From contig NZ_FOKE01000002.1 of assembly GCF_900112065.1 (NCBI RefSeq), forward strand, positions 316,236-380,235: a stretch of DNA of 64,000 nucleotides, in the 5' to 3' direction. The translations under genes and the position numbers were made by a program. The stretch comes from Cohnella sp. OV330. GTDB taxonomy: Bacteria > Bacillota > Bacilli > Paenibacillales > Paenibacillaceae. Under the pieces are notes generated by a model. It saw only the letters and a list, made by a program, of their open reading frames with translations. It did not search any database and was not told the origin of the DNA. Each line of letters opens with the position of its first letter. The first letter of the stretch is position 1. Positions 23,940 through 33,771 of the stretch are shown here, piece by piece.

Positions 23940-26729
23940 TTAGTTGTAAACCTTGAACTCGAAGCTCGACGCGCTGCCGCCGCTATAACTTGAACCCGTG
24001 ACGGTTACTCTCACGTACCGGTACGTCGCGCTGAACGTATCGGTCGTCGTTCCCTGCGTCGTATTGTTCGACCGGTCCAGTATGGTCGTGTACGTCGCAT
24101 CGTCGTTGCTCCCCTCGATCTTGTACTGATAAGATCTCGGATACGTCGCGCTGTTGTACCAGCTGCTCTCGAGCTTGGTGAGGTTCATGCTGCTGCCGAG
24201 GTCCACCTTCCACCACTGCGGGTAGGTGTTGGTCGCCGCCGCCCAGCGGGTGCCGCCGCTGCCGTCGTTCGCGTAGTCGGCCTCGTTGCCCGGCTGGACC
24301 GAACTGACGGTGACCGGCTTGCCTTGCGATACGATGCCGGTCGAGGTCGCCGCACCGACCGTCGCGCTCCATAAGCTGGCGCCCGAGGCATTGATGGCCC
24401 GTACCTGATACGTATGCGAGGAGCCTGCCGCAAGTCCCGAATGGGCATACGGTCTGCTCGCCCCGGTCACCAGCGTCCCGTCCACGATCAGGTCGTAACT
24501 CGCGGCGCCCGATACCGAATTCCAATTCACGTTGATCTGGGATTGGCCGGCCGCAGCAGCGATCAGACCCGTCGGCGCGGACGGCGCGCCGGTATTCGGC
24601 GTGGCCAGGGAGATCGTCAGCGCTTGCGGATTGCCGGCGCCGAACTTCATGCTCTGCAGCTTGGCCTGGCCTGAGACGAACTCTACGGCAAGGTCGCCTG
24701 AACGGCTGACCAACCGGTACTTCGCGATGCCGCTTAGACTCGTATTCGTCGCAGCGGCGATCGCCGATGCCGTGGAGGCCGGCGTCAAATACGCCGGCGT
24801 CGCGTTGCCGACCGGCAGCAGGTACCATTGGTCGCTCCCCGACGCGGCGCCGTTGCCGCCGTTGCCGTTCGGATCGGCGTTCGGCTCCGCTGGACCGTAG
24901 ATTAAGGAAGCGCCTATCGCGCGCGTCGCCGCGGGCGTCGAGCCGGCGACCTTCAAATAATGGCCGGTGGACACGTTCTGGAGCCGGTAGTATCCGCTGT
25001 TTTTCGAGCCGTCGAATTCGTCCGGCACGGGAATGAATTGCCACTTGTCGGACGTGCCTTCTTTGAGCGCGGTGCCGCCGATGGAGACGGTATAGGCGGA
25101 CGCTTGGGAGATCGCGGCGCCGCCGTTGTCCTTGGGCGGTTGATAAGCGGAATAATAAGTCTGTCCGGCAGCGGGGTCCGCCGCCGAGTAAGAGATCTGT
25201 TTGCCCGACAAGTCCGAGATCGTGCGGAACGAGTAGCCGCTCGTCTGTTGATTGGCGAGGCTGCCCGAATCGATCTGAGACAGGTAGCTGCCGACGAGCG
25301 CGGGCAGCTTGCCGACGACCCTGAACGTGTCGGGAGCGCCCAGATCGTCCGTCTCGTAGACGTAGCCGTCATAGCCCACCGATCTGTATTTGCCGCTGTA
25401 CACGTTGTACGAGAAGGCATTCTCGTATTGCGTGTTGACCGGCACGAACAGCCTGTCGGTCGCCGTATTTTTGAAAACGGCGTTGCCTGCTCCGACTTTG
25501 ACGTTCGTAACGTAGCCGGTCGCGTTGTTCTCTTGCTTGAGCCAGATCGCGCCGCCGTCGGCATACACGGTCATCGTCGCGCCCAAGGCCGGGTCGGAAT
25601 AAGAAACGGAAGGCACGCTGCCGCCTGTTCCAGAGATCGCGCCGCTGACCGCATTGGCGTTGTACGCGTTGCCGGCTGCGTCCTTAAACGTGAAGCTGCC
25701 GCCGCTTGGCACCTTCGTATAGCCGATATTCAACGCGGAACCGTCCATGCCCGTCCCGGTCAACGTGAGCTGGTCCGTCGCCGGCGTGTAGTTGACGGTG
25801 AGATTGTGGTCGCTGCCCGCCCCCATCGGGCTGCCGATCCAGCCGGCATAGCCCTTGAGCGCGGAGCGGGTCCAGGTGCCGTTGTACCAGACGTCCCAGG
25901 AGCCTTCGGCCATCTTGGCGCTGATCGGCGAACGGGCGAGGCTGAAAAACGTCAGTATGTTGCCGTAGCCAGGCTTCCAGTTGATATGGTTGTTGTACAG
26001 CACGTAGAAATAACCGTTCACGTTGTCGACGAACAGCCGGGTGCCTGCCACGCCGTACGACCACGTCGTGCCCGGGAAATTCGCGGCCGTGGCCGCTTCG
26101 TTGGCGTCGTTCCAAGGGGACGTGGCGACCTGGCCGATCAGGTTCCACGTCGCGCCTTTGTCCGTCGAATACATGGACATGACGCGGTTGTTGTGGATGC
26201 CGGTCGCGATTCGCTCGTTGTTGGTCGGACTGCCGGCGGCGAACGGCGCGAATTGATATTCGTCGTTCGTGAGCGAATACCAATAGCCGTTCGACGGATC
26301 GACCCAGATGCCGATCCCGTCGTTGTGATCGTCCTGATAGGGCGTCGGGATGCCGTAGGCGTCGTCAATCTTGTAGTTGATCGTGCCCGGACGATTCCAA
26401 TACGAATTGTAGGTGACCGCAGTACCCCAAGAAGTATTCAGCTTGCCGAGGTCCGTGCTCGTGTTGTACTTAATCCAGGAGCCGCCCGCGTCCGACTGCT
26501 CGTAGTTGGCGACAGAGTACATCCAGTGAAACTGACCGTCCTGGTCGACGAACGCGGTGCCGGCGATATCGGCCGTGCCGGTGGACAGGCTGGGGACGGC
26601 ATGCTGGACGTATGTCGGGAACTTCTCCGTCGCGGCGTGCGCCGTCTGCGTCCCTACAGCCGCCTGGGATGCGATCAGCGCCGGGATGGCCAGCAGCGCC
26701 GCGAGCTTTGCTCTTCTTTTAACCTGCAT
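23940..26729 (-). CDS. Large secreted multidomain protein: BNR beta-propeller, ricin-type lectin, fibronectin III, CBM32
   Basis: The predicted 929-residue protein starts at the ATG 26729, 8 bases after AGGAGG; a GTG at 26735 is too close to that site. The signal peptide runs to about AHA-ATEKFP. The N-terminal half resembles a BNR-type propeller, with an Asp-box STDKGATW near residue 200. A ricin-like beta-trefoil part follows (GYYRLQNVSTGHYLKV and SDQWYLLP), then a fibronectin III domain (APSAPTGLIAAAAG onward). It ends in an F5/8 type C (CBM32) domain (WWKVDLGSSMNLTKLE). It probably binds or cuts a glycan outside the cell; no catalytic family is recognised. It is the last gene behind the GH95-like gene. 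Confidence 0.85.
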   Translation of the reverse strand: MQVKRRAKLAALLAIPALIASQAAVGTQTAHAATEKFPTYVQHAVPSLSTGTADIAGTAFVDQDGQFHWMYSVANYEQSDAGGSWIKYNTSTDLGKLNTSWGTAVTYNSYWNRPGTINYKIDDAYGIPTPYQDDHNDGIGIWVDPSNGYWYSLTNDEYQFAPFAAGSPTNNERIATGIHNNRVMSMYSTDKGATWNLIGQVATSPWNDANEAATAANFPGTTWSYGVAGTRLFVDNVNGYFYVLYNNHINWKPGYGNILTFFSLARSPISAKMAEGSWDVWYNGTWTRSALKGYAGWIGSPMGAGSDHNLTVNYTPATDQLTLTGTGMDGSALNIGYTKVPSGGSFTFKDAAGNAYNANAVSGAISGTGGSVPSVSYSDPALGATMTVYADGGAIWLKQENNATGYVTNVKVGAGNAVFKNTATDRLFVPVNTQYENAFSYNVYSGKYRSVGYDGYVYETDDLGAPDTFRVVGKLPALVGSYLSQIDSGSLANQQTSGYSFRTISDLSGKQISYSAADPAAGQTYYSAYQPPKDNGGAAISQASAYTVSIGGTALKEGTSDKWQFIPVPDEFDGSKNSGYYRLQNVSTGHYLKVAGSTPAATRAIGASLIYGPAEPNADPNGNGGNGAASGSDQWYLLPVGNATPAYLTPASTASAIAAATNTSLSGIAKYRLVSRSGDLAVEFVSGQAKLQSMKFGAGNPQALTISLATPNTGAPSAPTGLIAAAAGQSQINVNWNSVSGAASYDLIVDGTLVTGASRPYAHSGLAAGSSHTYQVRAINASGASLWSATVGAATSTGIVSQGKPVTVSSVQPGNEADYANDGSGGTRWAAATNTYPQWWKVDLGSSMNLTKLESSWYNSATYPRSYQYKIEGSNDDATYTTILDRSNNTTQGTTTDTFSATYRYVRVTVTGSSYSGGSASSFEFKVYN

Positions 26730-26768
26730 AAACACAACCTCCTGTCAGATGATAGATTGCCAAACTAC

Positions 26769-26782
26769 AGAAAGCGCCTGCA
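26769..26782. promoter_or_regulatory. Weak cre-like site before the secreted multidomain protein
   Basis: AGAAAGCGCCTGCA matches the cre consensus at 12 of 14 positions and lies 40 bases upstream of the start codon. Similar placement at other operons in this window supports it, but two mismatches make it uncertain. Confidence 0.3.
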
Positions 26783-26832
26783 AGCATTGCCCGACCGTTC
26801 GCGGCATCCCCTCCTCTCCAAGCAGCCTCGCG

Positions 26833-29800
26833 CTACAAATACGTGTAATTTTTGTTGATCACGAGCAGGTTCAGCCGCCAAGGCAAGCCCGCGTCGGGCC
26901 GGAAACGCAGGGAGACCGGTCCGTCCCGCCGATGCGTCAGCGGGAGGATATCCGTCGAAAATTCGCCCGCCCGAAGCGCTGGCTCCGTTCGCCATGGGAA
27001 GGCACCGGGAATCTCCATCACCGTGCAGGACGGCTCCGCGGCATCTCCTGACACGATGAGCAGATCGTACCTGCCCTTCGGCAGCTCGACGACAAGGACC
27101 GCTTCTTCCGTTCCCCCGATGAAGTCCCTGCGCAAAAGGTCCGGTCCGCCGCGGTCGACGGCTTCGATGCTGTCGCCGTGCGTCCAACCGATGCCGGTTC
27201 GCGGAGAGAAGACGTTATCCGCCGATATTTTGCGGAAGGTCTGGCCGGGAACGCCTTCCGCGTGCATCTGCCTCGGAAGCGCCTCGCCATAGTCCTTGGC
27301 TAGCAGCTCCGGCCTCACGCCAAAGTCGAGCCGGTAGACGGCAACCCGGGATTCCCGGCGATTGCCCGCGTAATAGTCGAACGTGAAGTGATCGAGCATG
27401 CGAAAATGGTGCGTATCGCGATCCTTGCCAAGGAAGACGCGTCGCCGCGTATGGGCCTCATGAATGCGCGGAGCGCGGCGGGGTTCCGGAGCGGGAGCGA
27501 CGTCCTCCCCGACATCCGCCAGCATCTCCTGCCTGTCGGGCCGCGCTGCGTCCGCTCGCGGATAGATCTCGTACTCGCCGCCTAGTTCCGTCTCGAAGCG
27601 CAGGCATCCGTCGTCGTCCGTTACATGCTCCGTCTCCGATCGGGACGATCCGGTCAGCCTCGCGACGACGACGCGCGCGGCTTCCCCGAACGGACGCCGC
27701 AGGATGGCCTGGCCTCCGGCCAAGCTGCGAACGCCGATCCAAGCCGTGCGTCCGTCCTGCAGGCGCGCGCTCACTTCGAAGCCGCCGACGGCCAGCAGTC
27801 CCCGGAACGCGCAGTCGTTCCATTTTCCGTACGCCCGGAGGTAATCTCCAGCGAGATGATCGTAGCGTCCGGCTGCGCGCTCGCGACCGACTTCCCCCTT
27901 CGGCACGGCGGGGAAGACGTCGATCGCGCCGTCATAGCTCTGCAGCAGCATCTCGTTCACGGCCGCGACGAGCTCGCCGGAGGCCTCCATCATGCACGGA
28001 TGGTACAGCGGCTCGTTCGTAATGTTGCAATAGTTGATCCAGCGCTCCGTCTCTTCGGCGAACAAGCCGTTGCAGCGGAGCGACAGATCGATGCCCTGCT
28101 CGTACAGTAGCCGAAGCGCGGCGTCCCCCTTGCCCAGCCGCGAGGCCACGCACGACAGCCAGCCGAACTGGAACATGCCGAACTCGGTATTTTCCTCGGC
28201 GTAGCGAAGCGTATTTTCCGCTCTTCGGCGAACTGGCGCCTCGCCGTGTCGGTCGATCTCTCCGATCGGATAAATCGGCATAAGGAGCGAAGGGTGCCGC
28301 AGATGCAGATCGGCGGGCGCCCATTCGGAGTCGAGCAGCGTATCGCCGTACCGCGGGGAATCCGCATGCGGATAAGGCGCTAGCCGTTCGGCGAGAAGCC
28401 TCCATCGGACGCGCTCTTCCTCCGCAGTACCGAGCAGCTCGCCCGCCTCCGCCGCCCGAAGCAGCATGTACTTCACCGATGCCAGCGTACAGGTGGAATT
28501 GCGCGTCAGCGGGCCTTGCTCAGGGGAGATGTCCGGGAAGATGACGTACGCGCCGCTGTCGGCCTCGTACTGCGCGTAGCCTTCGAAAAACAGCGCGATC
28601 TTCCGCAGCAAGGGATAAGCCGTATCCCGTAAAAACGCCGCATCCATGCTATACCGGTAATAATCCCACACAAACTGCGCGCACCAGGGCCAGATGCTAA
28701 GATACAACGCATGCGGATAATCGCCGGCCACGCCGTCCAGTCCGTGAAATTGCCGGGCCATCCGCTCGGCTTCGCCGACGTACGCGAGCAGGCCGTCGTT
28801 GAACGCCTGCGCGAGATCCAGACGATTCGCCGTATACAGCGGCCAAAACGCGGCTTGGATGTTGACGTCCCAGTACCACATACTGCCCCATTTGGTCGGC
28901 TGCTTGATGTCCCATAGGCCGTTCAAGCCGCACGCCTGCTCAGGCATCGTACCGCCCCTGCCGTTGCTGCAAGCGATGGCATACAGATTGATATGCCACA
29001 GGTCCTCTATCAGCTTGTCGGGCAGCGACACGTCAGACCGGGCCCAAAATTGCCGCCAGTATTCGCGATGGCCGGCCTCAAGCTCCCCGATCCGCGCCCC
29101 GGCCCGTTCCATGCGGCGCATCGCTTCGGACAATAGGTCGTCGGTCTGCGCCTCCGTCACGACCGTCGTCAGGAGCGTGACGCGTCTGCCCGCTTCGCGA
29201 AGCCGGATGCGGGCGCCCCCGGACGGCAAAAGCTCGAAGTCCCCCGCCGCGCCGAGCAGCCGCGTCATGACGATAAAGGAAAACGGCGCGTATCTCTCCT
29301 TGTCTTCCCCGTCGGGATAGAAGGAGCCTATATAGTAAAAGGTGGAGGCATCCTGCCGCTCGTAGGCGACTTCCATCTCCGCATACCGCCGAGCAGGGAC
29401 GGAGAGCGCGATGGCGCTTAACAAGCCGTCGTCCGTCTGGCTGACTTGCGTCACCGCATAATCGCCCGCCTCGGCGACGAACGTGCTCGCCTCGAGCCTT
29501 TTCCCTTCCTTTTCGATCTGATATCGAACGAGGGCCCGCCGAACGTCCAGCTGCAGGAAGCAGTCGTCCGGCCGGTCCAGCTCCGCCGAAGGATGCAGAT
29601 GGAGCTCGCCTGTCGGATAATGGGACACGCCGCCGGGCGCCTTGCCGTAGGCCCGGTGCATGCTATGCTCGGACAGCGCGTCGCCGTACAGAAAAATCGG
29701 TTCCTTGGCCGGATCGCGATACGAATCGCGCGCCCGCTGCTCGAGCTCCTCGAACGTGCGGCCGTATTGGCGGCCGTAATCGGGCGCCTCGCTCTCCTTG

Positions 29801-29967
29801 TACTTGCGGCTGTAGCGATGGAGCTTGCGGTAATACACTTCGTAATGATTGAGCGCGATCGCGAGCCGCCGGTCCTCGCAATAAACCATGCCGCCGAAGT
29901 GCCCGTTGCCGAGCGGCAGCGCCTCGTTCCATCCGCATGGCGCGTTGTCGAACGTTACGGTCGTCAC
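26833..29967 (-). CDS. GH95-like glycoside hydrolase with C-terminal galactose-binding-like domain
   Basis: This 1044-residue protein starts at a GTG, with GGAGGGAAG before it. The N-terminal block WNEALPLGNGHFGGMVY matches the opening of GH95 alpha-L-fucosidase/galactosidase enzymes. An alpha/alpha-barrel (about 290-720) follows, with AFWPLY and WINYCNITNEPLYHP. A GH95-style C-terminal block has the DVFPAVPKGE motif. Residues from about 850 resemble the galactose-binding-like domain of rhamnogalacturonan acetylesterases (YRLDFG, RTGIGW, LPKGRYDLLIVSGD). No signal peptide, so cytoplasmic. The added domain hints at a pectin-like substrate, but that is speculative. The gene is 12 bases after the permease at 29980. 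Confidence 0.75.
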   Translation of the reverse strand: MTTVTFDNAPCGWNEALPLGNGHFGGMVYCEDRRLAIALNHYEVYYRKLHRYSRKYKESEAPDYGRQYGRTFEELEQRARDSYRDPAKEPIFLYGDALSEHSMHRAYGKAPGGVSHYPTGELHLHPSAELDRPDDCFLQLDVRRALVRYQIEKEGKRLEASTFVAEAGDYAVTQVSQTDDGLLSAIALSVPARRYAEMEVAYERQDASTFYYIGSFYPDGEDKERYAPFSFIVMTRLLGAAGDFELLPSGGARIRLREAGRRVTLLTTVVTEAQTDDLLSEAMRRMERAGARIGELEAGHREYWRQFWARSDVSLPDKLIEDLWHINLYAIACSNGRGGTMPEQACGLNGLWDIKQPTKWGSMWYWDVNIQAAFWPLYTANRLDLAQAFNDGLLAYVGEAERMARQFHGLDGVAGDYPHALYLSIWPWCAQFVWDYYRYSMDAAFLRDTAYPLLRKIALFFEGYAQYEADSGAYVIFPDISPEQGPLTRNSTCTLASVKYMLLRAAEAGELLGTAEEERVRWRLLAERLAPYPHADSPRYGDTLLDSEWAPADLHLRHPSLLMPIYPIGEIDRHGEAPVRRRAENTLRYAEENTEFGMFQFGWLSCVASRLGKGDAALRLLYEQGIDLSLRCNGLFAEETERWINYCNITNEPLYHPCMMEASGELVAAVNEMLLQSYDGAIDVFPAVPKGEVGRERAAGRYDHLAGDYLRAYGKWNDCAFRGLLAVGGFEVSARLQDGRTAWIGVRSLAGGQAILRRPFGEAARVVVARLTGSSRSETEHVTDDDGCLRFETELGGEYEIYPRADAARPDRQEMLADVGEDVAPAPEPRRAPRIHEAHTRRRVFLGKDRDTHHFRMLDHFTFDYYAGNRRESRVAVYRLDFGVRPELLAKDYGEALPRQMHAEGVPGQTFRKISADNVFSPRTGIGWTHGDSIEAVDRGGPDLLRRDFIGGTEEAVLVVELPKGRYDLLIVSGDAAEPSCTVMEIPGAFPWRTEPALRAGEFSTDILPLTHRRDGPVSLRFRPDAGLPWRLNLLVINKNYTYL

Positions 29968-29979
29968 GCGGCTTCCCTC

Positions 29980-30855
29980 CTACCCTTTCACGGCGCCGAC
30001 CAGGACGCCTTTGACGAAGTACTTTTGCAAAAACGGGTACAGGCAAATGATCGGCAGCGTCGAGACGATGATCGTCGCGTATTTGATCGTCTCCCCGATG
30101 GCGTATTTGTCGTCGCTCGCCGAACCGGCCATCATCGTATCGGTATTGTTGGCGATCAGAATGTCGCGAAGCACGAGCTGAAGCGGATACTTCTCGCTGT
30201 CTCGCAAATAGACGAGCGCGGCGAAGTAGGAATTCCAGTGGCCGACCGCATACCAGAGGATCATGACGGCCACGACCGGCATCGACAGCGGCAGCACGAT
30301 CCGGAACAGGATCGTCCAGTCGCCGGCGCCGTCCAATCGGGCCGACTCCTCCAGGCTGACCGGCACGCTCTGGAACGCGGTCCGCATGATGATCAGGTTG
30401 AACGTATTGATCGCGACGGGGACGAGCAGCGCCCACATCGAATTCATCATGCCAAGCTCGTTGACCAGCAGGTAGCTTGGAATGAGACCGCCTTGAAACA
30501 CCATCGTCACCACGATCAGAAACATCAGAATTTTATTGAAGTACAGCTGGGATCTCGACGTGACATAGGCGCCGATCGCCGTCATGACCAGATTGATCGC
30601 CGTTCCCAGCGTCACGTAGATGAGCGTGTTCCCGTAGCCCTTCATGATCATCGGATTGTGGAACACCGCGCGATAAGCGCCGAGGTCGAAGCCCGCCGGC
30701 CTGAACAGCAGGCCGCTGCTCTGTAGGAAGGACGTCGCATCGCTGAACGATGCGAACAGCACGTACAAGAACGGATAAAGCGTAATGAAGCACAGACCGA
30801 TCATGAGCAGCGCGTTCAGCCAGCCGAACGCGCGCTCGCCCGCCGAAGTTTTCAT
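29980..30855 (-). CDS. Carbohydrate ABC transporter permease, LplC/YtcP type
   Basis: This 291-residue protein has six spans and the EAA loop EESARLDGAGDWTILF. The C-terminus GVLVGAVKG is of the LplC subgroup. It is 12 bases from the LplB partner (30868) and 12 bases from the GH95-like gene, so it is in one operon with both. It should import the glycan fragments that the GH95-like enzyme then cleaves (inference). Confidence 0.93.
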   Translation of the reverse strand: MKTSAGERAFGWLNALLMIGLCFITLYPFLYVLFASFSDATSFLQSSGLLFRPAGFDLGAYRAVFHNPMIMKGYGNTLIYVTLGTAINLVMTAIGAYVTSRSQLYFNKILMFLIVVTMVFQGGLIPSYLLVNELGMMNSMWALLVPVAINTFNLIIMRTAFQSVPVSLEESARLDGAGDWTILFRIVLPLSMPVVAVMILWYAVGHWNSYFAALVYLRDSEKYPLQLVLRDILIANNTDTMMAGSASDDKYAIGETIKYATIIVSTLPIICLYPFLQKYFVKGVLVGAVKG

Positions 30856-30867
30856 GCGCGATTCTCC

Positions 30868-31800
30868 TTACCACAGTTTGTTGTCGCCCAGGCGCCGGGA
30901 CAGGCTGTTGGCCGCCACGATCAGAATGAGGCTTACGACCGAGTTGAACAGGCCTACGGCCGCCGTGAAGCTGTAGCTGGCCTCCAGCACGCCTTTGCGG
31001 TATACGTAGGTCGAGATGACATCGGCCGTCGAATACGTGAGCGGATTGTACAGGAGCAGCACCTTCTCGCTCCCGACCGTCATCATATGGCCCATCTGTA
31101 AAATGAACAGGATCGCGATCGTCGGCATGATGCCCGGCAGCGTCACGTGGAGCGTTTGCTTCCATCGTCCTGCGCCGTCTATCCTCGCCGCCTCGTACAG
31201 CGTCGAATCGATCGTCGTGATCGCCGCCAGATAGATGATCGATCCCCACCCGACGCTCTGCCAGATGCCCGACGAGACGAACAGGAACCTGAACCAGCCC
31301 GCTTCCTTCAGGAAGTCGACCGGCGTCATGCCGAAGCTTGAGAGGATCTGGTTGACGAGACCGGCGCGGCTTAAGAAATCGGCCATCATCCCGGCCACGA
31401 CGACGATGGAGATAAAGTGCGGCAAATAGGATACCGTCTGCACGAACCGCTTGAACAGGCGGCCGCGAATCTCGTTGAGCAGCAGCGCCAGCACGATCGG
31501 CGCCGGAAAGCCGAACAGCAAATCGTAGGCGTTGATCAGCAGCGTATTCTTGATCAAGCGCCAGAAGTAGATCCCATTGAAGAAATGGTTGAAATGCTCA
31601 AAACCGACCCAGGGGCTTCCCCCAATGCCTTTCGTCGGCTGAAAGTCTTTGAAGGCGATCTGCAAGCCGTACATCGGTCCGTACTGAAATATCGCATAGT
31701 AAGCGATGACGGGCATCGCCATCATATAAATGGACCAGTGCCGCCTCAAGTCGGTTCTGATCGTCCGCCATGCTGCCGGATGGCCTGCGCTTTTCGGCAT
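30868..31800 (-). CDS. Carbohydrate ABC transporter permease, LplB type
   Basis: This 310-residue protein has six spans and the EAA loop YEAARIDGAGRWKQT. The conserved MYGLQIAFKDF segment follows the first span. CAGGAG precedes the ATG. It is the second gene of the operon behind the binding lipoprotein (stop 31881), 80 bases downstream. Confidence 0.93.
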   Translation of the reverse strand: MPKSAGHPAAWRTIRTDLRRHWSIYMMAMPVIAYYAIFQYGPMYGLQIAFKDFQPTKGIGGSPWVGFEHFNHFFNGIYFWRLIKNTLLINAYDLLFGFPAPIVLALLLNEIRGRLFKRFVQTVSYLPHFISIVVVAGMMADFLSRAGLVNQILSSFGMTPVDFLKEAGWFRFLFVSSGIWQSVGWGSIIYLAAITTIDSTLYEAARIDGAGRWKQTLHVTLPGIMPTIAILFILQMGHMMTVGSEKVLLLYNPLTYSTADVISTYVYRKGVLEASYSFTAAVGLFNSVVSLILIVAANSLSRRLGDNKLW

Positions 31801-31880
31801 CGTTTCTCCTGCCTTTCCCTTTAAGCTCGGCGCGAGGCGGGTCCGGAGTCAGGCGACGCCTCTCTCCGGACCGCCAGCAT

Positions 31881-33497
31881 TTAGCGGGCGTTGTAGCGTT
31901 CGAGCGCCGCCTGCTGGACCTGGATCGCGTCGTCGATGCCCATGCTCTCGATCTTTTTGACATAGTCGTCAAAGCCGTCGATGGGCTCGGCGCCCATGAT
32001 GAACTTCAGCAGCATCTCGTCCCTGTACGTATTGATATCCGCCATGATCGAGGCGAACTTGCTGGATTCCTCGTCCGTCGGCGTGACGAGCGGCATCTTG
32101 CGCTCGGCCGTCGGCTTCGACCAGATCGCGAGCGCGTCCTTCTGCTGCGGGAGCGCCATGTACTGGACCTGGAAGTCGTCGCTCAGGACGAACGGGGCGC
32201 TCCATGTCGCCCGGTTGTACTTGGCGATCGCCTGCTGGATGCTGACGCCGCCGGACGGATTGAGAATCTCCTTCGTCAGCGCCGGTTTGCCGTCCTGCAT
32301 CGTATAGCTCTGGCCCTCGATGCCGAAGTTGAACAGCAGCTGCCCTTGTTCGCCATAGGCGTAATCCAGCCACTTGACCGTCTCGATCGGGTTTTTGTTG
32401 CTGGCGGTGATCGCGGCGCCGATGCCGTTGAAGGCGAAGTCCTTCTGTCCCCAGATCGCCGGGTCGCCCGCCTTCAACACCGGATACGGCGCCGCGACGA
32501 GCTTGAAGCTCGGGTCGTCCTTCATGAGTCCGGCGTACTTGCCGATGCCGCCGCCATTGTAGGTGGCAGTCGAGCCGAGCAGGTCGGTCGTCATCTTGTT
32601 GTCGAGCAGCTTCGCGTTCGGCGCGGCGAAGTCCTGGTCGAGCAGGCCTTCCTTGTACCATTTGTTCATCGTCTCGAGGAACGACTTGAATTCCGGCTGA
32701 ATCGGGCCGAACTTGACCGTCCCGTTGTCCTGGTAGAAGCTGTTGTTGATCCCCCAGGCGCCGAGGAAAGGCGCATCGATATTAAACAAATCCTTGTCCA
32801 GGTAGATCGGTATCTCGTCCGCCTTGCCGTTCCCGTTCGGATCCTTTTCTTTAAACGCTTTCAGAACGTTGTACCATTCGTCGATCGTCGTCGGCATCCG
32901 CATGCCGACCTTGTCGAGCCAATCCTGCCGGATCGCCGGGCCGAAGAACACTCTCACCTTCTCGCCGCCGCGCAGGAACGGGAATGCGTAGATGCTGCCG
33001 TCGTCCGTCATGATCTGTTTTTTCCAATCGGGATTCGCGTCCAGCAGCTTCTTCAGGTTCGGCGCGTATTGATCGATCAGATCGTTCAGCTTGATGATCT
33101 TGTTGTCCTTGATCGCCTTCTGCGGCCCGCCGGGGAAGTTGATCCAGTTGTACTCGATCACGTCGGGCAATTCGTTCGAGACGATCATCAGGTTGAACTG
33201 CTCCTGCATCTGGGCGGTATCGATCGGCGGATGCTGAAAGTCGACCTTTACGCCGGTCAGCTTCTCCATCTCCTTATACATGCCCATCTCGGCGTACGTC
33301 TTCATCTGGGACGTGGCCGCGGTATGATTCGCCACCCAGTACTTCAAATCGGTCAGCTTCGGCGGATTGGCCGATTGAGACGCCGACGCCGATCCGGCTG
33401 CCGCATTCGTGCCGCCGTCCTTGCCGCTGCATGCGGCAAGCGAGCATGCGAGCGCGGCGGACATGATGATCGGAATGACCTGTTTTTTTCTGATCAT
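31881..33497 (-). CDS. Sugar ABC transporter substrate-binding lipoprotein, LplA type
   Basis: Starting at the ATG 33497 the protein has 538 residues, with a lipobox LAAC (Cys23) and Gly/Ala/Ser linker. The open frame continues 66 codons upstream, but the signal peptide and GGGAGG site fix the start. A large extracellular solute-binding fold follows (KYWVANHTAAT onward; LPDVIEYNWINFPGG). It is the first gene of the second sugar operon, ahead of LplB/LplC-type permeases and the GH95-like hydrolase. The region 33498-33697 upstream should hold its promoter; none stands out. Confidence 0.92.
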   Translation of the reverse strand: MIRKKQVIPIIMSAALACSLAACSGKDGGTNAAAGSASASQSANPPKLTDLKYWVANHTAATSQMKTYAEMGMYKEMEKLTGVKVDFQHPPIDTAQMQEQFNLMIVSNELPDVIEYNWINFPGGPQKAIKDNKIIKLNDLIDQYAPNLKKLLDANPDWKKQIMTDDGSIYAFPFLRGGEKVRVFFGPAIRQDWLDKVGMRMPTTIDEWYNVLKAFKEKDPNGNGKADEIPIYLDKDLFNIDAPFLGAWGINNSFYQDNGTVKFGPIQPEFKSFLETMNKWYKEGLLDQDFAAPNAKLLDNKMTTDLLGSTATYNGGGIGKYAGLMKDDPSFKLVAAPYPVLKAGDPAIWGQKDFAFNGIGAAITASNKNPIETVKWLDYAYGEQGQLLFNFGIEGQSYTMQDGKPALTKEILNPSGGVSIQQAIAKYNRATWSAPFVLSDDFQVQYMALPQQKDALAIWSKPTAERKMPLVTPTDEESSKFASIMADINTYRDEMLLKFIMGAEPIDGFDDYVKKIESMGIDDAIQVQQAALERYNAR

Positions 33498-33697
33498 ATT
33501 CGAACCTCCCTTTAATCGTTGGCGGGCTGTTGCGGACCCGGCCTGTTCTCGTCGTTCGTCATCAGTGTAGGCGCCGCGTCCGGATGCCGTATACGACCTC
33601 TTTTTCACATCCGTTGTACAATCGTAAGAAAAACGCCGGTGCTTAAAAAAGATCGGTCGCGCCTTTAAAAACGTCAGTCGAAAACGGCCCGGCAACG

Positions 33698-33722
33698 AAA
33701 AAAAGGGCAGTCGGCGCTGCCC
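33698..33722 (-). terminator. Terminator of the membrane-bound AraC regulator gene
   Basis: On the minus strand GGGCAG and CTGCCC enclose a 6-base loop and are followed by seven T residues. It lies 50 bases after the regulator stop at 33772. Confidence 0.85.
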
Positions 33723-33771
33723 GGTTTGCTGCCGATGCCTTTGAATTATTCCGCGCTTTGGGTCGTCGTGT

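Noticed and set aside
32847-32860. cre-like TGAAAGCGTTTAAA inside the lipoprotein gene at 31881
   Set aside because: It encodes a Lys/Ala/Phe-rich stretch well inside the gene, far from any start. A coding coincidence is more likely.
33498-33695. 66-residue N-terminal extension of the 31881 lipoprotein
   Set aside because: It would bury the signal peptide and lipobox, and it spans the promoter region. GGGAGG before 33497 fixes the start.
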